Part shown: positions 56,812 to 64,000 of the stretch, piece by piece
Position numbering within the stretch: position 1 is the first letter of the stretch
Layout: each line of letters begins with the position of its first letter
Assembly (NCBI GenBank): GCA_020636695.1
Contig: JACJXJ010000002.1
Span: forward strand, 1 to 64,000
Length of the DNA: 64,000 bases
Direction: 5' to 3'
DNA from: Prevotellaceae bacterium
Lineage (GTDB): Bacteria; Bacteroidota; Bacteroidia; Bacteroidales; Paludibacteraceae
Made by a program: the position numbers and the translations under genes
The notes under the pieces: model-generated
What the model was told of the DNA's origin: nothing
What the model saw: the letters and a program-made list of their open reading frames with translations, nothing else
The model's database searches: none

Positions 56812-57261
56812 TTAAGCGATAATATCCTTGATTTCGGAAAAAACGCGTTCCATTTTTACCATATTTGTAGCTAAAAATTGATAAAATAGAAGCCATTGGT
56901 CACGACGGTGAATATCGATATCTGCTTTTTGAATGTAGATGCGACTGACTTTTGTTCCACATGATCGTGTAAAATCAGGTTCCCAAATTAAATTATTTGG
57001 AAATTCAGCGGTGAAAAAAGAGCGGCAGGCTTGTAGTTGTTGAAACTTCTCGAGGCGTGTCTCATGATTTGCTAAGTTTACTTCTAAAATTACAAAGGCT
57101 CCTTCGCGTGTGGCGTCAAATTTGAGTTCTATGCCTTTGATTTTGGTATTGTAGAGTATAAACGATTTGTGTTTACCCTGTTTTGAGAGACTATCGCAAT
57201 AGTTAGCAAATTCTATCCAAAACTCTTTTTTGAGTGCTTTTAATTCATCTCGTTTGTACAT
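56812..57261 (-). CDS. DUF4268 protein
   Basis: The 149-residue protein matches the pattern of DUF4268: KKEFWIEFANYCDSLSKQG near the start, IELKFDATREGAFVILEVNL, and DIHRRDQWLLFYQFLATNMV near the end. Members show a nuclease-like fold relation, but no function is known. It begins three bases after the OmpA gene stop, so the two are coupled. Confidence 0.8.
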   Translation of the reverse strand: MYKRDELKALKKEFWIEFANYCDSLSKQGKHKSFILYNTKIKGIELKFDATREGAFVILEVNLANHETRLEKFQQLQACRSFFTAEFPNNLIWEPDFTRSCGTKVSRIYIQKADIDIHRRDQWLLFYQFLATNMVKMERVFSEIKDIIA

Positions 57262-57264
57262 GAG

Positions 57265-59148
57265 CTACAAAATTTTGACTTCCACACGACGATTTTCAGC
57301 TCGTCCTTCTTCGGTGTCGTTAGATGAAACAGGTTCTTTACTACCTTTACCCAATGCACTCATACGATCGGTATCAATACCTTTATTTTGTAATGTGTTA
57401 AATAAGGCTTGTGCACGATTTAAACTTAATGTTTGGTTATATTCTTCGCTGCCAACATTGTCGGTATGTCCAGTAATTTCAATTCGTATTTTAGGATTAC
57501 GTTGTAAAAATTCGTAAAGGTATTGAATCTCTTTTTCTGATTGTGATTGAATTTCAGCGGAGTTAAAAGCAAAAAATAGGTTGTGTAAAATGATTTTATT
57601 CCCTGGAGTAGCAGGTTGTAATGCGATAATGAGTGAGTCACTCATCGATTCTATGTTATTGGAATAAAACAAATAGCCTTTACGACGAGCGTTGATACCA
57701 AAATAGCCTTTAGGAGGAAGATATGCTGTGAAAGTACCTAGTTTTTTATCTGATACGGATTCGTAAATTTTATCTGAAGTGTCGGTATTAAAAATTTCGA
57801 CGTAAGCATCTAAATTAGCTAGTGTAGTGGCATCATATACGCGACCCACAATAAAGGCCATTGGGTCAGGACGCGCATCAGGGTATAAGGTTATTTCATA
57901 AATATCTAAGCCCTTATTATCTTTTTCTACATGGTCTGAAGCAAAATAAGCTTTGTCACCTGCAGCATTCACCACAAATCCCGATTCTTCGCCGTTGGTA
58001 TTAATAGGATAGCCTATGTTTTTAGGTTCACTCCATGTGTTTTTCGAGGTGCGTCGTGCATAAAAGATGTCACTTAATCCCAAACCATTATGTCCTGTAG
58101 AGGCAAAATATAAGGTTTTGTTATCGGCGTGAATAAATGGTGCAAAATCGTCTTTGTCTGTATTGATTGGTGTACCAACATTTTGAGCATTCGAGAATTT
58201 GAGGAATCCATTTTCGAGTATGGTGACATCGCATCGCCAAATATCTTTTCCGCCTTGACTTGGTGGTCGGTTCGACACAAAAAAAAGTTCGTCGCCAGTA
58301 GGTGAAAGTGCAGGATTGCTTTCCCAGTAAGCTGTGTTCACAGGAGCACCAATGCTGATAGGCATGCTCCAACGGTCGCCACTACGAATGGCATAATAAA
58401 TATCACAACTCCCGATACCTTCTTTACGGTCGCAGGCTACAAAAAACATATAACGTCCATCGGATGAAAAACTTTGGGAACCTTCGTTTCCACCTGTATT
58501 CATAGGAGGAAGCAGCGGACGTGCAATTTGCCAGGTGTCGCCATTTTTTTGACTCCAATACAAATCTTCTTGGTTTTCAAATTGCGCTTCTTTGACCAAT
58601 ACGGTGGTAGAAATCATGGAACCATCGGCTGTGATGCTCGGAAAATAGTCGTCGAAACGGGTATTGATAGTGGTTAAATTAGTCGGATCGAATGGCACAG
58701 GATGATCTTTTAAATCTTGTGCGTTGAGATATTTTATCAGTAGTTGTGTTTTTTGTGGGATAAAACTCGACTCGGTAATTGTTTCAGCCATGGCAATAGC
58801 ACTTTTATAGTCGCCTTTCAGAAAGTTTAGCTCGGCTATCATGTACTGTGTTTGTGCTCTGTAGGGGAATTTAGGCGAGTTGACAATGGACAATATTTCG
58901 ATGGCTTTAGTATAGTCATTTTTACGCATAACGTGTTGTGATAAAGCCCAATAAGCCTCTACAAACTTCTTGTCTTTTTTGATAGCTTTGTTTAATAAGG
59001 CTTCACGTTCGGTTGAACTATAGGTAATACGCGCTTGCTCGAATAGCGAAATGGCTTTACGCGATTTGGTGGAGTATTCTTGTGCTTGGAGGTTAAAACT
59101 CATACAGCACAAAACCAATAGTAATATGAATTTTAGATTATAATTCAT
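57265..59148 (-). CDS. OmpA family protein with TPR and PD40 domains
   Basis: The 627-residue envelope protein has a signal peptide (MNYNLKFILLLVLCCMSFNLQAQ cleaved after QAQ), TPR-like repeats at about 25-140, PD40/WD40-like beta-propeller repeats at 160-430 (GNEGSQSFSSDGRYMFFVAC, WESNPALSPTGDELFFVSN), a carboxypeptidase-regulatory-like domain, and a C-terminal OmpA peptidoglycan-binding domain with IEITGHTDNVGSEEYNQTLS and LNRAQAL. Such proteins link outer membrane and cell wall; relatives occur in gliding and secretion machineries, without such genes here. It overlaps plsC by 11 bases and precedes DUF4268. Confidence 0.9.
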   Translation of the reverse strand: MNYNLKFILLLVLCCMSFNLQAQEYSTKSRKAISLFEQARITYSSTEREALLNKAIKKDKKFVEAYWALSQHVMRKNDYTKAIEILSIVNSPKFPYRAQTQYMIAELNFLKGDYKSAIAMAETITESSFIPQKTQLLIKYLNAQDLKDHPVPFDPTNLTTINTRFDDYFPSITADGSMISTTVLVKEAQFENQEDLYWSQKNGDTWQIARPLLPPMNTGGNEGSQSFSSDGRYMFFVACDRKEGIGSCDIYYAIRSGDRWSMPISIGAPVNTAYWESNPALSPTGDELFFVSNRPPSQGGKDIWRCDVTILENGFLKFSNAQNVGTPINTDKDDFAPFIHADNKTLYFASTGHNGLGLSDIFYARRTSKNTWSEPKNIGYPINTNGEESGFVVNAAGDKAYFASDHVEKDNKGLDIYEITLYPDARPDPMAFIVGRVYDATTLANLDAYVEIFNTDTSDKIYESVSDKKLGTFTAYLPPKGYFGINARRKGYLFYSNNIESMSDSLIIALQPATPGNKIILHNLFFAFNSAEIQSQSEKEIQYLYEFLQRNPKIRIEITGHTDNVGSEEYNQTLSLNRAQALFNTLQNKGIDTDRMSALGKGSKEPVSSNDTEEGRAENRRVEVKIL

Positions 59149-59863
59149 GAGCTATTATCTCGTGTGTTTGTGCTATGAATTCATTCAAATTGTCGTGTGT
59201 CAAATGAGTGGTATCAATCGGTTTGTGAATAACCATTTCCATTTTCCCAGGTTTGATATAGACCGAACGTGGAGGTAGCGCATCGAATGCGCCACGAATA
59301 GTGATAGGTACTACGGGTAAATGCAAGTCGGCAGCAATACTAAAGGCGCCACGTTTAAATTTACCAATAACTCCTGTACGTGTACGACTTCCTTCTGGGA
59401 AAATGACTACTGATGAACCATTTCGTAAACGTTCTTCGGCTTTTTCTATACTATGTTTTGCTTTTAGCGCGTTGCTTCGGTCAATAAATATATGGCCTGC
59501 GGCTTCGCACGCTTTACCAACAAGTGGAATTTTACGAATTTCCTGTTTCATAATCCATTTGAAACGGCTGTCGAGCCAACCGTAAATCAAAAAAATATCG
59601 AGTATACTTTGATGATTAGCAATAAAAATATACGATTGTTTGGGATCGTAGTTTTCTTCACCAACAATACGAACACGAACTAAACCGAGTGCACAAATGA
59701 CTCTCGACCAGACCATAGCAGGGTAGTAACCCCATTTGTGATCGCCAAATAAGGTGGACATAATAATGGTGATGATGGCCGTTAATGCGGTAGCAATAAT
59801 GGCTAAAGGCAAGAATACAATCAGTAAATATATGACGACAAAAGGATTGATACGACGTTTCAT
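59138..59863 (-). CDS. plsC: 1-acyl-sn-glycerol-3-phosphate acyltransferase
   Basis: The 241-residue membrane enzyme makes phosphatidic acid. An N-terminal hydrophobic helix (residues 8-35) is followed by IANHQSILDIFLIYGW (HX4D), HIFIDRSNALKAKHSIEKA and VIFPEGSRTRTG, and VPITIRGAFDALPP. All four PlsC motifs are intact. It begins the plsC-ompA-DUF4268 unit, overlapping ompA by 11 bases. A promoter element lies 27 bases upstream. Confidence 0.93.
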   Translation of the reverse strand: MKRRINPFVVIYLLIVFLPLAIIATALTAIITIIMSTLFGDHKWGYYPAMVWSRVICALGLVRVRIVGEENYDPKQSYIFIANHQSILDIFLIYGWLDSRFKWIMKQEIRKIPLVGKACEAAGHIFIDRSNALKAKHSIEKAEERLRNGSSVVIFPEGSRTRTGVIGKFKRGAFSIAADLHLPVVPITIRGAFDALPPRSVYIKPGKMEMVIHKPIDTTHLTHDNLNEFIAQTHEIIAHEL

Positions 59864-59889
59864 AAAGCGATGATGGAATTTTTATAAGG

Positions 59890-59897
59890 CAAAGTTA
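59890..59897 (-). promoter_or_regulatory. Predicted -7 element for plsC
   Basis: The minus strand reads TAACTTTG, a TAnnTTTG match, 27 bases before the start codon in the 276-base divergent gap to thrS. No -33 TTTG is clear. Confidence 0.45.
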
Positions 59898-60069
59898 CTC
59901 GTTTTTTTTGATATCGGTGCAATATTCATTTACTATAATTTTAAACGTTGATATTTTTATTTATTGTCCTTTTTGCATGTTCTTTTTCTGTTTTTATCGT
60001 GTTTCAGTTTAGATAATGCGTTATGAACTATTTTCTACTTTTGGGGTGATGTTTTTGTGCTAAAAAACA

Positions 60070-60099
60070 TTGGTTTTATTACAAAAAAAAGTACCTTTG
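60070..60099 (+). promoter_or_regulatory. Predicted promoter of thrS
   Basis: TTGG at 60070-60073, an 18-base spacer and TACCTTTG at 60092-60099 match the -33/-7 layout. The ATG follows 41 bases later. Confidence 0.6.
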
Positions 60100-60139
60100 C
60101 AGACTTAAACGAAAAATAATCAGATTCGATACACTAATT

Positions 60140-62086
60140 ATGATTAAAGTAACATTTCCAGACGGTTCTGCGCGTGAATACGAACAAGGTATTTCATCGT
60201 TACAAATTGCCGAAAGCATTAGTCCTCGTTTAGCTGCCGAGGTATTAGCAGCTACAGTTAATGGCGACGTATATGATTTGGCTCGTCCTATCACACAAGA
60301 TGCCACGTTGAAACTTCATAAATGGGAAGATGATGCCGCTAAGCATACATTTTGGCACACGTCGGCTCACTTGTTGGCCGAAGCTTTAACAGAACTTTAT
60401 CCAGGTATTAAATTTGGTATTGGTCCTGCTATCGAAAATGGCTTTTATTACGATGTAGAACCACCTAAAGGAACGGTTATAAAAGAAACGGACTTAGAGG
60501 CTATTGAAAAGAAAATGCTCGAATTGGCAGCTAAGAAAGAAGCCGTTGTTCGCGAAGATATTACCAAAGCTGAAGCTTTGAAATTGTTTGCTGATAAAAA
60601 TGAAACCTATAAAACCGAACTTATTAGCGAATTAGAAGATGGTACTATTACGTTGTATCGTCAAGGTGCATTCGTTGATTTGTGTCGTGGCCCTCACTTA
60701 CCAAATGCTGGTGAAATTAAAGCGGTTAAATTGTTGAGCGTTGCTGGTGCTTACTGGCGTGGTGACGAAAAACGTCCTCAATTAACACGTATATATGGTG
60801 TTACTTTCCCTAAGAAAAAACAATTAGACGAATATCTTGCGTTACTCGAAGAGGCTAAAAAACGCGATCATCGTAAGATTGGTAAAGAAATGGAGCTGTT
60901 TGCTTTTTCTGATACAGTAGGTAAAGGATTGCCATTGTGGTTACCAAAAGGTACTGCTTTACGTTTACGTTTGGAAGATTTCTTGAAGGTTATCCAAAAA
61001 CGATTTGGTTACCAACAAGTGATGACACCTCATATTGGTAACAAACAACTTTACGTAACATCTGGTCACTATGCTAAATACGGAAAAGATTCATTCCAAC
61101 CAATTCATACACCAGAAGAGGGTGAAGAATATTTGTTGAAACCAATGAATTGCCCTCACCACTGCGAAATTTACAAAGTAACGCCTAAATCATACAAAGA
61201 TTTGCCATTGCGTTTGGCTGAATTTGGCACGGTTTACCGTTATGAGCAGAGTGGTGAGTTACATGGATTAACACGTGTTCGTAGCTTTACACAAGACGAT
61301 GCTCACTTATTCTGTCGTCCCGATCAATTGAAAGATGAGTTCTTGAAAGTAATGGATATTATCTTTATCATTTTCAAAGCATTGGATTTTGAAAATTTTG
61401 AAGCTCAAATTTCATTACGCGACCCAAATAATACTGAAAAATATATTGGCTCGGACGAAAATTGGGAAAAAGCAGAAAGTGCTATCGTGGAAGCTTGTCA
61501 AGAAAAAGGGTTGAAAGCGCGTGTTGAATTAGGTGAAGCTGCTTTTTATGGTCCAAAACTCGACTTTATGGTGAAAGATGCTATCGGACGCCGTTGGCAG
61601 TTGGGTACTATTCAGGTGGATTATAACTTACCAGAACGTTTTGAACTTGAATATACTGGTGCCGATAATCAAAAACACCGTCCAGTGATGATTCACCGTG
61701 CGCCATTTGGTTCTATGGAACGCTTTGTGGCTGTGTTGATTGAACATACTGGTGGTAAATTCCCATTATGGTTAACGCCAGAACAAGCGGTAGTGTTGCC
61801 AATCAGCGAAAAATTCAATGATTATGCACAAGAAGTTGCCAATCGTTTGAATATTTTGGACGTGCGTGCTATTGGTGATTTCAGAAACGAAAAAATTGGT
61901 CGTAAAATCCGCGATAATGAATTGAAACGTATTCCTTATTTGCTTGTTGTGGGAGAAAAAGAGATGGCAGATGGTACGATCGCCGTGCGTAAGCAGGGTG
62001 ATGGTGGCGATCAAGGCACAATGACTCCTGACGAATTTGCAAAAATGATTAACGATCAAGTTAAAGAGCAATTAAGTAACTACTAA
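60140..62086 (+). CDS. thrS: Threonyl-tRNA synthetase
   Basis: The 648-residue class II synthetase charges tRNA-Thr. It has a TGS domain (residues 1-62), an editing domain with FWHTSAHLLAEAL and DLCRGPHLPNAGEIKA, a catalytic core with MNCPHHCEIYK (zinc Cys) and EFGTVYRYEQSGELHGLTRV, and a C-terminal anticodon domain. A strong terminator follows. No anomalies seen. Confidence 0.98.
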   Translation: MIKVTFPDGSAREYEQGISSLQIAESISPRLAAEVLAATVNGDVYDLARPITQDATLKLHKWEDDAAKHTFWHTSAHLLAEALTELYPGIKFGIGPAIENGFYYDVEPPKGTVIKETDLEAIEKKMLELAAKKEAVVREDITKAEALKLFADKNETYKTELISELEDGTITLYRQGAFVDLCRGPHLPNAGEIKAVKLLSVAGAYWRGDEKRPQLTRIYGVTFPKKKQLDEYLALLEEAKKRDHRKIGKEMELFAFSDTVGKGLPLWLPKGTALRLRLEDFLKVIQKRFGYQQVMTPHIGNKQLYVTSGHYAKYGKDSFQPIHTPEEGEEYLLKPMNCPHHCEIYKVTPKSYKDLPLRLAEFGTVYRYEQSGELHGLTRVRSFTQDDAHLFCRPDQLKDEFLKVMDIIFIIFKALDFENFEAQISLRDPNNTEKYIGSDENWEKAESAIVEACQEKGLKARVELGEAAFYGPKLDFMVKDAIGRRWQLGTIQVDYNLPERFELEYTGADNQKHRPVMIHRAPFGSMERFVAVLIEHTGGKFPLWLTPEQAVVLPISEKFNDYAQEVANRLNILDVRAIGDFRNEKIGRKIRDNELKRIPYLLVVGEKEMADGTIAVRKQGDGGDQGTMTPDEFAKMINDQVKEQLSNY

Positions 62087-62102
62087 TAAGTAGTCATTCA
62101 AT

Positions 62103-62134
62103 AAAAAAAGGAACGTGAAAACGTTCCTTTTTTT
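62103..62134. terminator. Bidirectional terminator after thrS
   Basis: A perfect 14-base stem AAAAAAAGGAACGT with its complement and a GAAA tetraloop ends thrS and the convergent secreted-protein gene. Confidence 0.95.
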
Positions 62135-62150
62135 ATTGAATTGAAACTTT

Positions 62151-62906
62151 CTATTCTCCTGCAACATAGGAACCTTTTAAGTTTAAGGTGGTATGTCCTA
62201 GTCCATCTAGAGCAGTTCCTGCTAGTTTAAATGTGGCACCAGCAGTTTTTACGTTGCCACTATAGGTGAGTGTTATAGTTATACCGCTCGCTAAATCTGC
62301 TTTTGAAATAGTAGTTGGGGTCACTGTAAATGTACCAGCTGAAGTACCAGATTTTGGCGTAATTGTTAGAGTTGCATCGCTAGTAATATTGTCAATTTGT
62401 AAAAAGAGTGATTTGGTTATCACAGTTCCCTTTACGGGAGCTACAAATTCAATTTCGTCTTTATTGATAGGTTGTCCAAACAAAGCGACTTTTTTCCCAT
62501 TATCATTATAAATAGTGAACGTCATAATGTCTGAAAAGGCATGAGTGGCTACGCCATATTTGGCATAGGCTCTAAAAAAATATGTGCCAGGTTTGTCTCC
62601 TAATTTTGAAAACATATCAATGGTAAATGTTCCATCGCTTACAATAGATTCAGACGTAAAACGAGTTCCGGATAAATCGGATGCAGCGGAACTATTTTTA
62701 CGATAGTAAATGCCTGTTTCGTTAATGGTATTGCCATTAGAAACTACTGTAACATATACATTAGGAGCTTGATAATAAGCTGTAACAACTGGTGTTCCAG
62801 TAGCGAATTCTGGTTGTGGTTCGTCGAGTCTTTCGTCGGCCCAGCTATTGACCGATAGTAACAAGAAACCAGCTAAAATCATTGATGGTAGCGCATGTAA
62901 TTTCAT
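62151..62906 (-). CDS. Secreted protein with modules shared with the neighbouring endonuclease
   Basis: ATG at 62906 gives a 251-residue protein with a signal peptide MKLHALPSMILAGFLLLSV and cleavage near SWA. A fibronectin-like module follows (NETGIYYRKN, then DKPGTYFFRAYAKYG and FSDIMTFTI), then a beta-rich module with KSLFLQIDNITSDATLTI and a final GTALDGLGHTTLNL. Both modules occur in the same order at the end of the endonuclease I gene at 63040, with no nuclease domain here. An open frame to 62948 is rejected in favour of the signal peptide. A TATATTTG promoter element lies 40 bases upstream. Function is unknown. Confidence 0.6.
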   Translation of the reverse strand: MKLHALPSMILAGFLLLSVNSWADERLDEPQPEFATGTPVVTAYYQAPNVYVTVVSNGNTINETGIYYRKNSSAASDLSGTRFTSESIVSDGTFTIDMFSKLGDKPGTYFFRAYAKYGVATHAFSDIMTFTIYNDNGKKVALFGQPINKDEIEFVAPVKGTVITKSLFLQIDNITSDATLTITPKSGTSAGTFTVTPTTISKADLASGITITLTYSGNVKTAGATFKLAGTALDGLGHTTLNLKGSYVAGE

Positions 62907-62945
62907 AATCCGATCAAATTTAAAGTTAAACAATACAAATAATCG

Positions 62946-62953
62946 CAAATATA
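62946..62953 (-). promoter_or_regulatory. Predicted -7 element for the secreted protein gene
   Basis: The minus strand reads TATATTTG, a TAnnTTTG match, 40 bases before the ATG at 62906 and downstream of a terminator, implying separate transcription. Confidence 0.45.
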
Positions 62954-62992
62954 GTTATATTTTACAATAAACCAAGTTTTATTTACTAAAAA

Positions 62993-63014
62993 AGCGGACT
63001 AAATTTAGCCCGCT
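62993..63014 (-). terminator. Terminator of the endonuclease gene
   Basis: AGCGG, then CTAAA/TTTAG and CCGCT form a nearly perfect stem with one internal A/C mismatch, followed by TTTTTT on the minus strand. Confidence 0.8.
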
Positions 63015-63039
63015 CTTTTATAAATAGTTTCGATATAAG

Positions 63040-64000
63040 TTAGTTACCTCCTATATTGTGTACTTTGTTCACTCCATTCCCACTAATGGTGAGGGTTGCG
63101 CCATTAGTTCCGCCATCTCGTGTAAGGGTTATTTTTTTACCCGCAGTTGCTTCCGCGGCAGTTAGTGTAATGGTGGTAGTGTTACCTGTTGCGAACTTAT
63201 AATTGCCATTATTATTATTGGTTAGCGTAATAGTAATATCGCTCGTTACATTTGATATTTTTATAAATAACTCTTTGGAATTCGATGCGCCAAAAGCAAT
63301 ATCATTAGTGACTAAAGTCCCCATAACAAGATTAGGTCCCAAGCCTACTTGAGCAGGATCTATAATGGTAAATGAACTTTGTGCCGAATAACTGGTGCCT
63401 ATACTGTTGGTGGCGTACGCTTTAAAATAATATGTCCCAGGCGTTGTTAATGATGAAATATCTACAGTAAAAGCACCTGTGGTGGTGGCTGTGGGATTAG
63501 CTACTATTTTCGTTCCTGCCCCATTACTAAAACCGCTTGTATTACTCCACTCAATACCATTTTCTGTTATAGCAGCATCACCTGTGCTGGCAATGTTTCC
63601 ACCAGCAGTTAAGCCTTCGGTATAGGTTGGTGTATTGACTATCGGAGCACCAGGTGTTTCACAAGGACATCCTTGATCTGTAAACGATGCATCATAAGAG
63701 GATACTAATTTTGAAAAGTCAACACTTTTAGTAGTGCTATCGCCCCACATATACTCTGCAAGGCAAGGGTAATCAATAAATGGATTACGATTGCCTTGGT
63801 GTACATAAATAGCATCATTACGTATGCGCTCTTTTGATGAAACTGGATCTTCGCGATGCCATTTCATCAATAAACTAACTGAATAAGGGGTAAATTCGGA
63901 AACACTATTTGCGTAAGCAACCATCACTTGGGCTTCGGCTGTTTGTGCTAAATTTTTATTTCTGTAGCAAGTAAGCATATAAAAATAAGTACGAGCAAGG
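63040..64000 (-). CDS. Secreted endonuclease I family protein, partial at window edge
   Basis: The frame runs through the right edge of the window, so the N-terminus is missing; 320 codons are visible. The upstream part reads LARTYFYMLTCYR, then MKWHREDPVSSKERIRN and HQGNRNPFIDYPCLAEYMWG, the catalytic C-terminal half of the endonuclease I/NucM family (Asn-rich metal site). A fibronectin-like module (ENGIEWSNTSG, TPGTYYFKAYATNSIGTSYS) and a beta module (KELFIKISNVTSDITITL) follow, and are also found in the next gene. Secreted members degrade DNA outside the cell, for nutrition or biofilm loosening. An internal ATG at 63978 is not the start. Confidence 0.85.
   Translation of the reverse strand, partial: LARTYFYMLTCYRNKNLAQTAEAQVMVAYANSVSEFTPYSVSLLMKWHREDPVSSKERIRNDAIYVHQGNRNPFIDYPCLAEYMWGDSTTKSVDFSKLVSSYDASFTDQGCPCETPGAPIVNTPTYTEGLTAGGNIASTGDAAITENGIEWSNTSGFSNGAGTKIVANPTATTTGAFTVDISSLTTPGTYYFKAYATNSIGTSYSAQSSFTIIDPAQVGLGPNLVMGTLVTNDIAFGASNSKELFIKISNVTSDITITLTNNNNGNYKFATGNTTTITLTAAEATAGKKITLTRDGGTNGATLTISGNGVNKVHNIGGN

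Noticed and set aside
1..64000. tRNA or rRNA genes, insertion sequences and prophage genes
   Set aside because: Intergenic gaps were checked by eye for tRNA T-arm motifs and none was convincing; no transposase, integrase or phage structural protein is encoded.

Overview
The window is a chromosomal segment of a Bacteroidales bacterium, possibly Paludibacter- or Parabacteroides-like. The evidence is the 286-residue primary sigma factor typical of the phylum, the repeated TAnnTTTG promoter elements it would read, the low GC content, a Bacteroidetes-type putative porin, and family members such as DUF3109, DUF4268 and the YidE-type transporter. No tRNA, rRNA, CRISPR array, insertion sequence or prophage was seen.

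Positions 1-15,160 are a surface polysaccharide locus on the plus strand. It starts with a family 2 glycosyltransferase, followed by an inserted AbiEi/AbiEii toxin-antitoxin pair, several broken glycosyltransferase genes, and a four-helix-bundle gene set between tandem repeats. An intact block follows: hexapeptide acetyltransferase, FemAB-like protein, DUF354 protein, the full GDP-D-glycero-alpha-D-manno-heptose pathway (a fused HddC/GmhB protein, HddA and GmhA), a polysaccharide deacetylase, and the sugar transferase that would load the first sugar onto lipid carrier.

Positions 15,228-25,710 hold mutS, a tandem pair of paralogous acetyltransferase-like genes (one broken), rpe, an ECF sigma factor with a 51-residue companion, an acyltransferase, a large FAD-dependent dehydrogenase, and DUF3109 coupled to an MntP-type manganese exporter.

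Positions 25,744-43,511 contain a FemAB-like gene, a glycosyltransferase, pyk, prmA, an MsbA-like ABC exporter, a short-chain dehydrogenase, a porin, a solute-binding protein, metA, nth, a MATE exporter, the primary sigma factor gene, degP and an ABC-F ATPase. Many of these carry single-base frameshifts, often in homopolymers. Because indispensable genes are affected, assembly error is more likely than real decay for most of them.

Positions 43,584-64,000 are intact: gltX, aspS, ruvX, def, trmN6, a nucleoside phosphorylase, mnmE, a YidE/AspT-type transporter with a 37-residue acidic companion, an acyl-CoA synthetase, yjbQ, an M23 lipoprotein, DUF4268, an OmpA-family protein, plsC and thrS. The right edge holds two secreted proteins sharing C-terminal modules; one is an endonuclease I cut by the window end.

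The points most worth a second look are the AbiE module beside a copy of a glycosyltransferase 5' end, the repeat-flanked four-helix-bundle gene, the heptose pathway with its fusion enzyme, the 37-residue protein with an unusually strong ribosome binding site, the shared modules at the right edge, and the uneven indel density.
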